A stretch of 64,000 nt of DNA, from assembly GCF_023278565.1 (NCBI RefSeq), contig NC_064679.1, positions 2,852,001-2,916,000 of the forward strand. Direction: 5' to 3'. The notes beneath the pieces are model-generated. The model ran no database searches. It saw only the letters and a program-made list of their open reading frames with translations, and was not told where the DNA came from. Both the position numbers and the translations under genes were made by a program. This DNA comes from Colletotrichum lupini. Taxonomy: Eukaryota > Ascomycota > Sordariomycetes > Glomerellales > Glomerellaceae. Positions within the stretch are counted from its first letter, which is position 1. Each line of letters opens with the position of its first letter. Below, piece after piece: positions 47,501-58,759 of this stretch.

Positions 47501-48839
47501 CCGGGTCAGCTGGTGTATCGTCGCCGAACGAAAACCCCAGTGTCGTGCTTTTCTTCTTCGTTTTGCTTTTGGAGCCCCATGGATTTGAATCGGCGTCTTC
47601 CTTTGCCTCTGCCGGCGTACTTGTGGCTGCATTCTTGTTAGCGCCAGACCAATCCCATGTGTTCCCTAGTCCCGTGCCTGTTGTTGTCCAATTTGACGCT
47701 CCCAATCCCCAACCAAACCCCCCTGACTTCTTGGTCTCCGTCGAGCCGAAATTGATGTCTAGCGACCCGTTGCCGCTGCCTATGTCGTCCAGTTTTATTT
47801 CATCGAATGAATCAGGTGCCGGTTCGTCAGCCTTTTTGCCCTTCTTCTTGGATTTCGTGGTTGCGAATCCCCAGTCATCTTCCGGAGGAGGATCGTCTGC
47901 TGGTGGCGGTGTCTCTTTGTCGCCTCCATCGCCGTCGCCCGCAGCTCCGCCGTCGTTACCTGCGTCACCGCCTTGATCACCTCCATCGCCGGCGCCTTCG
48001 TCTTCCTTCTTCGCGCCATCGTCATCGTTATTGTTGTTTGCCGCCGGCGCCTTGGCTGGGGCCTTCTTGTTCTTCTTCTTCGCCGCTTGCATGAATCCTT
48101 CCTCGGAACCGAAGTCGATGAGAAAGTCGCGTGTGGGATCGCTAAATATGGCGTCGCCGTTACGTCGCTGTCGTTGTTCTGCACTTGAAGTTTGCGGTTG
48201 GGTGAAGAAGGAAAAGTCTGATGGTCGTCGACTTGCAAAACCGCCAGTGTTCGTCGGATCCATGACTTGCTCGCATGGCTCAGACGGTTCAGAGGGCGCT
48301 TCAAATCGTCGCAACCATCGCGGGCCGCATTCTGGTGCTTTCAACGGAGTTGAGATGTTGCATGTGGTTTTGAGGGTTCGTCGATGATGGGATGAAATCT
48401 AGGGATGCCAGCGGATCAGATTAGCTCAGAAGTTCATCTGAAAGGCATGTGTTAGTGGAATGGGGGGTGAGACGGCGTCATGCCCCTCACGTCCCCCCGA
48501 CTCCCGTCCAAAGGCTTTCCGGACCAGCCATGGCAGCGAACGGTAAGCCGTTAGACTTGGGGACGAGCGCTGAGGCGTCCAGGCTGGAACGGCGCCGGCG
48601 CGCACAAAATTCCAGAGTAGACAGGAATTGGAGAAAACCATGACGGCAGACGAAAAAGTTTCGGGTCGTACCTGAGCATTGTGTGAAGCGGATTCCCAGG
48701 CGCGGGCGATCATGCGCAAGCGGATGCGCACATCTTCCTCAGCCCAGCCAGTTGTCGTCGATTGCTGGGTCGGCTCCCATCGATATGCGCCTTCTGCCCG
48801 CCCTGATGGGAAAAATGTGGCCACCGCGACCGCCGCCAT
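41596..48839 (-). CDS. Giant low-complexity modular protein with acidic-aromatic-polylysine units
   Basis: Predicted product of about 2,279 residues in three exons: 48839-48672, 48398-44195 and 44063-41596. The ATG at 48839 has a good context (CAACATGG) and its exon ends in phase with exon 2; a start at 48263 (MDPTNTGG) is the alternative. Residues about 230-1457 hold some nineteen spaced copies of a unit: an acidic lead, a tryptophan/phenylalanine-glycine core such as DDPWGFG, a Ser/Thr spacer, then a lysine block such as KKDKKKKK. Units are joined by Pro-Glu or Ala-Glu linkers; an Ala/Glu helix lies near residues 540-606 and a (Lys-Glu)n tract near 840-931. Exon 3 is proline-rich, then Arg/Glu-rich and helical, and ends SSWWRKLTG. 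No enzyme domain, signal peptide or membrane segment is seen. I do not recognise the family; low-complexity hits to unrelated proteins should be expected. A structural or scaffold role is only a guess. Confidence 0.8.
45775..46049. repeat. 275-nt homopyrimidine tract with about 42 perfect TTCTCC hexamers
   Basis: Every plus-strand base from 45775 to 46049 is C or T, and 45796-46049 is a perfect TTCTCC tandem. On the coding strand this is GAGAAG repeated, encoding alternating Glu and Lys within the giant protein. Slippage in units of six keeps the frame. Confidence 0.95.
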
Positions 48840-51800
48840 GTTGAGAAGTTGAGCTCGTGTTGCTACAGCTTGGTGTGAGAATCATGGAAGCTAAATCGGT
48901 TCGGAGGAGCGAAACAGCTGAAGAGGGTATATCGGTGTACAGCTCGTGGTTTTCGTCGTGGTCGTCGTAATCGTAGCAGTCGTTGTACGCAGTGTAGCGG
49001 GAAAGCAAGCGGGTTCGTGCTGGCGAGAGGAGGGGGCGGGTCGATGAAACGAGAGTTGGACAGGACGTGACAGGAGTTCGCCTGCAGATATAAATCTCCA
49101 GACTGTGTATTCGTACGACCGAGGCGAACTGAGACAGGTGGTGCAAGTCAGTAAGGAAGAAAAGAAAAGAAAAAACCTCCAGTGACTGCTACTATGGTGG
49201 GAGATGTAACTGCGCAGGCTGGGTGGTGGGATGGTCGGCTCGGGTGTCCGCAAAAGAGACGGAGCACTTTTGCGGTACGCGGCGGCGCAAGGGACCTAGG
49301 ATCTGGGGGTGGTGAAGGGTAAGGTGAATTGAGGGCAGGGAAGAAGAGGGGACCAGCGGATGGATAAGATATGGCAGGGCAGGGAGGAGGAAATACACTC
49401 GCCTGTCTCTTCTTGTTCTTCTTTTTTCTCCCGCCTTTGGCTACAGGTATGTTCCTGGTCCCCTGCTCAGAATTGCCGGAGAATTGGACGATAACGGGCC
49501 AAGTCGAAGCGATAGCAGGGATGTAGCTCTTGGTGTCACAGGCTTACAGCTTGAGAAAGTCGCCGCCGTCGCGTCTGATCGCCGGGGAAATAGACTTGGA
49601 TTGAAGCTGTCCTTAGAGAGAGAGAGAGAGGTCAACCCGCCAGTTTCTTGATTGTGTTTAACCACGGCTTCCAAGCCGTTCCTATCGCCCCTTTTTCTAA
49701 GAAGATGACTCCCTCTGGAGGAGGTGAGGTTGAATTGGCCATATGCAAGAAAGGAGCAATAGGAGCGCTGGATGTGACCCGGCAAAAAAGGAGAGGAGAG
49801 TTACAAAAAAAAAATCATTTCTTACAAGCCACTTCCTTCACAGGGAGCCAATGGGTCGGCGCGTTGACGCTAGATCGTCACGGCGAAGGCGAATAGGTGG
49901 ATGGATGTGGTTGCAGACCGCCAGATATCTTGCAGGAGGAAGGCAGCGTAGGCCACAGCCTGCACTTGGGATTGGTGATGCCCTTGAGGTCGTGCTTTGT
50001 TTGGGTCCGACTCGTGAGCTGAGCAAAAGTATTCCGTACTTGTTCGGAGATGCGATTCGGACGGTGGTGTGAGTAAGACGCCGTCGTCCTATTGTCGAGC
50101 CCGGGCCCGGCCAGCCAGACGTTGAGGGAATTGACTGAACGGGATGTGTTTGTTGTGAATGAATAGCCCGCTTGCCTACTCTGCAATTAGTTTACAATAT
50201 GTTACCTTGATGTACGCCTTCTTCCACCGAGGGCGATTTGTCCTTCTGCTCTCTTCTTCCGCGAAATTGGTCAGAAGTTTCGGCCTGTCGTGCAACAGAG
50301 GACGACGCAAGAATAGCAGAAACAGATGGGAGAAACATGAGCGGCGGCGACCGCCTTGTATACAGGAAAGGTGTACACAAGAACTAATGCAAGACGGGAG
50401 TCAACAATCCAAATGAGGAATACAAGGGCAAAATAATAAGGTGAGTCTGCAGACAGCGAGAGACAGAGTCAGTACTCCATACTTCGTGCCTTATGTGAGG
50501 TAAAGGTAAAGCGAGGTAAAAGGTAAGGCAGGACGGAAAGAATAATTATGGATATTGATGCTGTATGCAAGTCTATGCGATCCATCCGCCCAGCCATGTC
50601 CCATCCATCATCCATCAAAACCATCCTATCAGGACCAATCCACACGCATCTTTCATCGCGTCCAGTCTCAGTCTCCCCGTGGTTGCTCCTCCGTCTCCTC
50701 CGTCTGTCTGGGTGCTGTCGCTGTTCCCGCCCCCATTTGCTCGCCGCCTTTTCTTCCCCTGGCCCGCTCCGTGGACCGTATGTGTGTGTGTGTGTGTGTG
50801 CGTGTGTTCGTGTACGTGTATGTGTGATGTACATGGCGATAGATCCCGAGCAACGGCATGGCCCATGATGGGTACCTTGGGTGCTTAGCCCAGAAGGGGG
50901 AGGAGGTGCCACGGCAAAAGCGCAGCAACCCACGCACTAAGCAGACTGTGACAGTACAAGTTCAAAGTACCTCACTCTGGAGGTCTGCAAAAAGGTGGTG
51001 ATCCCTGGCAGGGTGGTCGGTTAAGAAGGGCGGCCTCGGCGCTTCATTGGCCGAGTTAGTGTGATATCAAGTGTCTCGAGACTCAGAAAGATGGCACCCC
51101 CTGCACGCCGGAGTCGTTTGACTCAATTCACACCACCTTAGCCCCTCCCTCCTCTTCAGCCTGCCGCCCAGGTGATGCCATTTCTCCAGGATGCCGTCCG
51201 CTTCGAGTGGGCATTTGGGCAGCACACTCTGACGGAGTACATGGACTCTTAGTCTTAGTACGCGCTGCGGGAGCCACGAGGGCGGACTCTAGAATGTTTA
51301 GGTAACCACGAGGTCAGCAGGTCCTGGATATCAGGTGTGTAGGTATCGTTTCCGTTCCACGTTGAACAAGCAGCGGAACCGGGGCGGACAAAGATTGAAA
51401 AGTAAGGTACGGATACCCAAGGAAGGGATTTGGATAATGAGGGGGGAAGAACCGTAGGTACCTACACAGTATTCCATAAGGTAACCGTAGAAAAGGCACC
51501 GGCTCTGAGGCAAAACGCCCTTGCCGCCACCAGCTGCGTTCTCACGTGGGATACATCGATACCTTCTACTTCCTTCCCTTACCTTACCTAACAGGCTATT
51601 ACTGCCTTCCCTTCCTGATGCCGTCACTCTGCCTCTTTCTCCAAGGTACCTACTTATCTACTGTAGTAAGAGTAAGAGCTCTTGGCTTTTTCGGTGTGTC
51701 TCCGTAGAATTGCATCCCAATCTTAGCACAGGCAAGCGCAAGTATCCAAGGTATCTATGGAGCAAGCACCTTTCTAGCGCTGGAATAAGGCAATAATAAT

Positions 51801-54345
51801 ACCTGACCGGTGGTCTCGAGATTGACAAAATATCTTGGTAGTAGGTATTAAACAACTCTTTCTGGACTCGGGTTCCTTGACTAGCAGGATCCAAGGACCC
51901 TACACATACCTGCGTTGGCTCTCTTGATCCCTATTCCCTGCTACGGAAAACTCACCACCACCAGCCTTTCCCGCTTGGGTCTTCGCTGCTGCCACATGCT
52001 AGTTTCCTTCTCGAAGCTGCGGTCTTCCATGTTATTCATGATGACGCGCTGCTGTCAACCACACAACTTCAACACCACCCACCGCCCCAACGCATAGGAA
52101 AATCTCTTTCAGCTTGACTATCACAACCAATACGCAAAGTCTTGAACTGCTCAATATCCCTGTCTATCACAATTCCCGTCAGAAAAGCCCTTATCCGGTA
52201 AGACCCGGGCTCCCTCGTCTTTCCTCGGATTTGCCTCTCTCTGCACCAGTCTACCTTGCTTCTTGCTCGAATTCTCGCATCCATACGGCCTGGATGATGG
52301 TCGGAGGTTCATCGCCTAAACCGCTCAATCGCGGAGGTACATGGTCCTCCATCCACTCGTCCGCGGTTACCCATGTACCTTCAAATTAACACCAACCCCG
52401 CCAAGCAAGGGGACTATTGAGACTCGACTCCCTTACCCATTTCCCACGGCCTGCGGCAAACGGGATTGGGCATCGAAGAGAGGGCGTGCAGCCATGCCAT
52501 TGAATTTATTGATGACAGGCAGGCGCGGCCTACGCATCTGCATCTGAATGGCAACGCATGGAATGCAGGCGCATCAAGCTCGCGGGGGAGAGAAGAAAAA
52601 GCGGCAACACCATGTCACCATGTCCATCATCATTCGGTTCCTACGCCAACTTACCACATTCAGACCCTTCCCTCCCGTCTAGACTTAGGACCGTCGTGAC
52701 GGAAGCGGGACGAACCCAAAGTCAAGGAAGAAAAGGGAGAAGCCGCCTTCAGTCAACGAGACGTTGCGTTGCCATGCGGACAACGGCTCGGCCAGCCTGC
52801 TACGCTCTAGCATCGATGCAGCGAAGCACCAGGCCGTGAGGTATCGATACATTACCGGCTGGGCAGCCATGCGCCTGTTAGCATGGAATGACCTCTCCTA
52901 GGCCTGGTATTCGTACCTTTCAAATACACGAGGACCCCCATCTGCCATCTGTACGATGGCCGATGAGCGTCCAGTCATCGTCGAACCAGCGCCAGGGCCG
53001 ACAGCAGCTTGCATCTCGACGGGTGTGCTCGCAGGGTCACTGGCCTGCGGCGCTGCACTGCGCATCGGGAGCTAACATGCCCTTCATGCACATCCCAAGT
53101 CTGGCCCTGTCTGAGGAGATGCGACTTCATCTGTCTACTGGATCATTTCGTCTACACGCGTCCCACCTCCATCATCGCATGGCGCATCTCTATCCACTCA
53201 TCCCACGAGTGTCGCCAAAAGCGGTATGGCGGCTCCCTCACCGCTTCAACTTCTCAACCCACCTCTGAGCGAACTTCGCACCAACCAGCCACGCTGAATT
53301 ATCATCTCTACGGCTACCCGTAGGCTCTGGACCTTTCGGGATGCCGCAGATTTCCATCGTCTGTCTTCGTTGTCAGTCTCAATGACAGAAGAGTCCAAGG
53401 CGAGCAAGACAGCCTCAACACTAAACAAGGAATGTGTCAGTTTGGGTTACCTGGCGTAACTCAGGTAGAGACCCAGAGGAAATAATGCGCTTGTGTCACG
53501 ATACTAAAGCACAATGGAGACTTCTTGAGGAACGGCGTCAGGCATTAAACAACAAAAATACTGCCTCTCCCTCACAACCTGCCTGCCGGCTTATTCTGCA
53601 GCATCGATTAATTGACACGCAGGTGTCAGACGGTGTAGACCAATTCCTTTCGGACGGACTACGAGCATCTCGCGGCTTCTTCTGGCGGTCAGACCTGAGC
53701 TGGCCACAGTTGGCCACCGCGACGACGGCCGTCATCCATGGTCTTTGGTCAGGTTGAAACTATGGGTCAATGGAGAAGACAGCGCAGCAGAATGCAATAT
53801 TACTGACTTGGTTAGCTGCAGATTCAACTCGTTCTGCTTTAGAACCCTGTCAACGTTTTCGGAATCAAGACTTGGAGTGCGATTCCCAGGAGGCAATTTG
53901 TCTTTCTCGGTGATGGCTATTGAGTCATCGGCTGAATTGAATTGCGCTTGCGGTGCGATATGCCTTTTCAACGTAATGCCATGAAATCATTACTTTGCTT
54001 GACGAGTCTCGTTGGCAAAACACTTTCTAGGTTCACGCTCAATTGTTTGTCTTTGGCCATACCAGCATTCATCAGAGCATCAACTACAGATAAGCCCTCG
54101 GGTGCAACTCGATCAAGCGAAGCCGAGAACCTGCATCAATAGCTACCCATGGAAGCTCGATAAGGCCGCATGTACTTCTTCGGCCATGTCTAAGGTCGCG
54201 TGACGTTGACTCAGAGGCAACCAAAGGAAATCGTACCCTAGGGAAGAGGACCATTCGGCACCTGTCGGGGAATCGCCTCAGTTGCAATCAACGAGGATGA
54301 GGTTGACGGTCCCTTTTTGCCCTACCCTAGACTCCCACTTCGAGA
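48840..54345. other. About 5.5 kb intergenic, no supported gene
   Basis: The left end should be the promoter of the giant repeat-protein gene, with pyrimidine/purine runs near 49140-49175. The remainder has a short GA run (49617-49630), a (TG)10 run (50781-50800) and a TACCTTACC motif (51580-51588). I find no frame with a domain or a consistent splice pattern. A gene of unknown family could be missed. Confidence 0.45.
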
Positions 54346-55101
54346 TCAATCTGTGAATCGGAGAGCTTGGGTGGCGGCTTTGAGATTCAGCAGCATTCTC
54401 ATATTGGGATTCTTGAGGACCTTGCATCCCTTCTTGTGGTTCTTGCCCTCCCAGGCCTTCTTTTGGCACGCCTGCAGCTCGTCAGCATTTACGTTCAAAA
54501 TCGCACGTCGACAGTAACGTACCGTATCACAATAGTAGTAGTAACCACAGCCGCCACACTTCTTGCGCTCCTGTGCTTCCTTGCCACAGGCCTGACACGG
54601 CCGAGTGCCACTTTGCTCGTCAATTCCTCCAGTGTACTTGACAAGCTCTGTGTTCATCTGGTAAAGGTCTGCCAGTTTCAAGGGAAAGGCCTAAGGTACC
54701 ATGTTCGTCAATAAGCCATCATTGGTTGAGATGATGAGTGAGAAAGCAGGACTGACCCGACAAGTTTCCAGCTTCTCCACGCGAACTCCCTCCCTTCCAT
54801 CCAAGAATCTCTTGGTAGTGGTATTCAAGACTGCAACAGTATGCCCAATCTTGTATGGGCGAGGATCGACCTGCGCATTTCCATCTGGATAGAAAGCGAC
54901 GAGGAACGCAAAGTCGCGTTTGTCGCGGCAGAAGAGGACTACGCGGGTAAAGAGCTCGATTCTCACGATCTCACCAAATAGACACCAATTTGTCGTATTG
55001 CGGTAAGCGCCTCGATTTTCGGCGACCTCATCTTGGTCGTCAGCCTGAAGAAACTCAGGAAAGTAGAAGGGTTCCATCACAAACTCATCATAGTTAGGCA
55101 T
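54346..55101 (-). CDS. MYND-type zinc finger protein
   Basis: A predicted 212-residue protein in three exons: 55101-54757, 54690-54523 and 54471-54346, in phase. The first intron uses a GTCAGT donor; the second has a GTACGT donor, a GCTGAC branch point and splits the finger. Joined, the carboxy-terminal third gives the MYND pattern: CQACGKEAQERKKCGGCG, then YYYCDTACQKK, then a closing NHKKGC. MYND fingers bind two zinc ions and usually mediate protein contacts. The first 115 residues (MPNYDEFVMEPFYFPEF, then KRDFAFLVAFY) are not a domain I recognise. The start is the first in-frame ATG after an upstream stop. In-frame GTG at 55131 is unlikely in a eukaryote. The partner and process are unknown. 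Confidence 0.82.
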
Positions 55102-56506
55102 GATGAGTTCTTCTGGGTGATTTCTGATCACCCTACGTTTGCGATTGCGCTTGCAAGTTGCAGACGATCAACCTCATTGTGATGAGGCCAATGCGCCGCC
55201 CCACATTCGGAGAGTTATCGGTGCTCATGGAGCATCAGCCACAGTCGCCGAAGGCTTATCCGAGGTATTCAGGGTCCAGGGGATCGCGCCTCAACTGGAG
55301 CTCTCACAGACGTAAGGATACAAGCAACTCAGTCCGAGGCAGTGGCTCCTTCGCCAGGGGTTAATAATAGTATCACCACTCGTTTCAGCTTCTCCCATCC
55401 TTCAACATCGGAGTGCCATTGGTATCAAAACCGCAGCAGAAAAGAAAGAAAAAAACAATCCAGCCCTAAAAGAGTTGGCTCCTTGTCTACGCTGTCCAGC
55501 TACGACTACGGATACGGATAGTTATGCTTACCTGACCATTTGCTACGACCGTCAGCAGGCTCAGACAAGCCTCAAAATCTCACGCGAACCTCTCTGCTGG
55601 CCAATAGGCCCGTTACCAGCCGATCCTTGGAGCATTTCTGAGCTGTGCTATACTACTATTCCCTGCACTAACTCGCTAGACTCGGCAAGGTTGTCACCCG
55701 TGTTTGCTAAGCTCCCCAGTGGTTCCAATCCTTCGGGTGACGTCGTTTCCTCTTTGGAGGAGTTTGTTTGCCTGTTTGCTTCAGCCTTTCTCAAAAGTCC
55801 ACACACGGACAAAACTTCGGCATCAGATGCTAGTGCATCCATCCAACCATCCATCCATCCCTCTTTTCCCTCCTGACTGTCCATGTCCGTGGTGGGAAAG
55901 TCGGGACAACCAACCGCCCACCCCGTGTGGGAACAGACCATCAGACGAAACAAAAGACGTCCTGGCCGCTCGCGCCCCCTTCCATACCTTTTACACGACT
56001 AATCATCTATCCCTTGAATCCTTACCTTACCTCTCCTCTCTATTGACTGTTCCTCGGAAGGAAACGTGGTTCATTATAGAGGACAAGGTTTATCTCCTCC
56101 TCCTCCGCCCACGTCCTCGAGACAAAGAAAGAAGACGCGGACCCAAGACCCCAATCCCCGCTGATCTTGAACCAGACAGGGAAGCAAGCTGGCTGAGATA
56201 TCGGTCTTTTTGGGGCGCACGACAGACGACATTGCCACTTTGTGCAACTTTTCCTATTGCTGTCACCACCTCGGATATTTCTTCAATACCGTCCAGACGA
56301 CGGTTCACCAGCTCCCGTTGTTCTACGGAGCTGTTCAACGAAGTTACCTCTAGAAGAGAACCACCAGTCGCATACGGCTCCGGCCCCGCCATCGTCATCG
56401 TCATCGACATCCGGGGTGTGTACCACCGCCACCACCACCAAACCAACGGGACCTCCGAACCCACGACGCCAACACCAGATCATTTACAACAAAGAAAAGA
56501 GGAGAG
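55102..56506. other. Intergenic between divergent MYND and DUF7053 genes
   Basis: No supported gene; about 1.4 kb that should contain both promoters. A CATCCATCC tandem (about 55837-55860), a TACCTTACC motif (56023-56031) and a purine run before the DUF7053 ATG are visible. Confidence 0.5.
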
Positions 56507-57064
56507 ATGCCAGCCCAGCACAGCCTCACGATCCGCATCCCCCTCCCCAGCATCCTCCCCCCCGAAGCCGTAATCGAAACCCTGCAATCCCAATCCCCCG
56601 TGATCCGCCACCAACCCCTCGTAACCCGCTACGAAAAGGTCCCCGTCCCTCTCGCGAGCGTCGTCTCCGACGCCCACTTCCTCGAAGACGGCTCCCGCCT
56701 CGCCTGCTACAAGGTCTACGAAAAAGTCACGGTGGTCCCGGGCGTCAAAAAAGAAATCAGTTTCCCCGCCGTGCTGCAGAATATCCCCAACGGCCTGCGG
56801 TCCCGCGCCGAGGCCCCCGGCGGGGTGCGGGTCTGGTCCGAGTGGCTCGTCGTGCCGAGGCCGGAGGAGCGGTGGCCCGGAGAGCATGGCGGGAAACTGG
56901 AAGGGTATGTGCAGGGAGACTACGATCTCGTCGAGACGACGAGGGTTGAGACGAGCCGGATGCTGATGTCGCTTGTCAAGGGGCAGATGGAGGGGGCGCA
57001 TCGTGATATGGTGCAGAAGGTGCTTGATGAGGTTGCGCAAAAGGTTGGGAGGGCCAAGATGTAG
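56507..57064 (+). CDS. DUF7053-like fungal protein of unknown function
   Basis: An intronless 185-codon gene starting MPAQHSLTIRIPLP. The order of features fits what I remember of DUF7053: an amino-terminal hydrophobic strand, a central TRYEKVPVPLASVVSDAHF segment, YKVYEKVTVVPGVKKEISFP, and SRAEAPGGVRVWSEW followed by a helical, charged carboxy-terminus. The pattern is that of a START-like or polyketide-cyclase-like small fold, but that is inference. No signal peptide or membrane helix is visible. Third positions are strongly C/G-biased in the first half, which supports real coding. It is convergent with the oxidoreductase gene. Confidence 0.82.
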   Translation: MPAQHSLTIRIPLPSILPPEAVIETLQSQSPVIRHQPLVTRYEKVPVPLASVVSDAHFLEDGSRLACYKVYEKVTVVPGVKKEISFPAVLQNIPNGLRSRAEAPGGVRVWSEWLVVPRPEERWPGEHGGKLEGYVQGDYDLVETTRVETSRMLMSLVKGQMEGAHRDMVQKVLDEVAQKVGRAKM

Positions 57065-57370
57065 TTGGGGCCCCACCCGTCTCTGATATTGGAAAAGACG
57101 GCGAGGAGGATGGGGAGGGTCTGGCGTTAATTTGGGTAAGGAAGTGCTTTTAGATACCACATGATTTGTTGCGAGTTCGCTTTTCAGCAGGAGAAGCAGG
57201 GCATAGGAAGATGGTCCCAGGCGATTTCCAGGAGAAGGCTCAAGGGAGGCAGTACTGTTTGAGAAATATACGTAATGTTTTTCTCATCATGGTCACCGTC
57301 TACGCAGACTGAGTTTGATACCGAAAATCTTCATCTACACAAGAACAGGGGAACATCGCTACTCGAGTTC
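57065..57370. other. Short convergent 3' region
   Basis: About 300 bp between the stop codons of the DUF7053 gene (plus) and the oxidoreductase gene (minus). Nothing beyond untranslated sequence is apparent. Confidence 0.6.
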
Positions 57371-58759
57371 TCAAATGGTGTAGACGAGCTTGCCGGCGCT
57401 GACCTTGCCCTCCTTCAACTCCTTCAACCCGACGACGACGCCCTCGAGGCCGCTGCCCCCTTGGTTCTTGACGACGCGGATGGGCTTCAGCTTGCCCTCG
57501 GCCAGCAACCCGCGGCTGATTTCCCAAAACTTTTTGCCGAATTCGTAGTTTTCCGGTACGGGGTCCCTCTTGCCTGTGAGATGACGGTGCCGTTAGTCTT
57601 TGGGGGGAACAATCAGAAGAGAAGGAAGATGAGATGCCCCGCGACACAGGGCCCAGATAACAGGAAAACAGAGGGGGAACCAAAAAAAAAAAAAGGGGGG
57701 AAGCCTCACCAAAGTATCCAAACTCCTCCCCGAAAACAGTATAATACAAACTCATCTTCACCTCCACCTTGTCATTCACCTCCTTGACGACCTTTTTATC
57801 AACAGGCAGCAGCGTCCCAATGACACCTCCCTTTGTGCTGCTCAGAGCCTTGGCCACCAAGGCGACGCTCTCGTTGGTCGACTGGCAATCCCACGCCAGC
57901 GTGAGCCCGTCGTCGGTCGCCTCGCGGATATCCTCGGAGACGGTGGGCGACCTGTAATCGTAGACCTGGTCGGCGCCGAGCGACCTGAGGTAGTCAAAGT
58001 TGCGGGGGGACGAGGTGGCGAGGACGCGGTAGCCGGAGAGCTTGGCGTACTGGATGCCCGAGATGCCCATCGCCGTGCTGCCGCCGTAGATGAGGATCGC
58101 GGGGGCCGGCGTGGCGGTCGTGGGTGAGGTCGGGAGGGGGAGGTTGAGGCCTTGGTAGAGGCCCTGGCCCTGTTTTGTGTTTTGGTGCAGTTAGCAAAGG
58201 TTGTCCAAGAAGAAGAAGAAGTTGGCTGTAATGGGAGGGGAGTGTAGATGAAGTGGACATACGACTGTGGTGACGGCGATGCCGAGCGTCGCGGCCTCTT
58301 CGTCCGAGATGTTGTCCGGCGTCTTGATCTGCACGTCGCCCTTGACGGCGATGTACTTTGCGAACGCACCGTCAATCTCTCTCAGAGCGTTGCTGTGGCA
58401 CTCCAACGTCAGCCTCCCTCCGTCTCTCTCCCTCCCTTTCTTTCAAGGAAAGCCAGGCCGAGAGCAAAAAAAAAAACTCACGATCCATTCACAGGCCCGC
58501 AGATCCGATCCCCCTTCTTGAAGTCCTTCGTCACGCCCTTGCCCACCTCCTCGACGACACCGGCATAGTCGCACCCGACCCAGATGCCGACGCAGGCCGC
58601 CTTGTCGGCGAGGTCGACGTGCTTCCAATCCGTCGGGTTGATCGCCACGGCCGTCGTCTTGACGAGGATGTAGTCGTCGGCCGGGAGGGCGGGGACCGGG
58701 GCGTCGACTACCTTTGCGACGCCCGCTTCGATTGTCTTTACTGCTTGGTTCGTCGCCAT
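57371..58759 (-). CDS. Zinc-independent MDR oxidoreductase (trans-enoyl reductase-like)
   Basis: A predicted cytosolic NADPH-dependent reductase of 356 residues. Exons: 58759-58482, 58392-58263, 58169-57710 and 57573-57371, in phase, with GCTGAC and GCTAAC branch points. The GroES-like amino-terminal half has INPTDWKH, GCDYAGVVEEVG and KGDRICG. The Rossmann half has YGGSTAMGISGIQYAKLSGY, then ATSSPRNFDYLRSLGADQVYDYR, which fit NAD(P)H binding. The structural-zinc cysteine cluster is absent. Length and motifs match the LovC-like family that reduces polyketide double bonds in trans, but many members are ordinary quinone or enoyl reductases. No polyketide synthase lies in the window, so a biosynthetic role is unproven. 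It ends KLVYTI. Confidence 0.88.

Noticed and set aside
44770..47976. A 1,068-codon open frame on the plus strand opposite the giant repeat gene
   Set aside because: It is the antisense of the low-complexity coding sequence: purine-rich Lys/Glu codons read backwards give Ser/Phe/Leu runs with no stops. It has no domain and no splice structure.
48263..48263. MDPTNTGG as the start of the giant protein
   Set aside because: The frame stays open and protein-like upstream, and an ATG exon at 48839 with a good context joins it in phase; the downstream ATG is kept only as an alternative.
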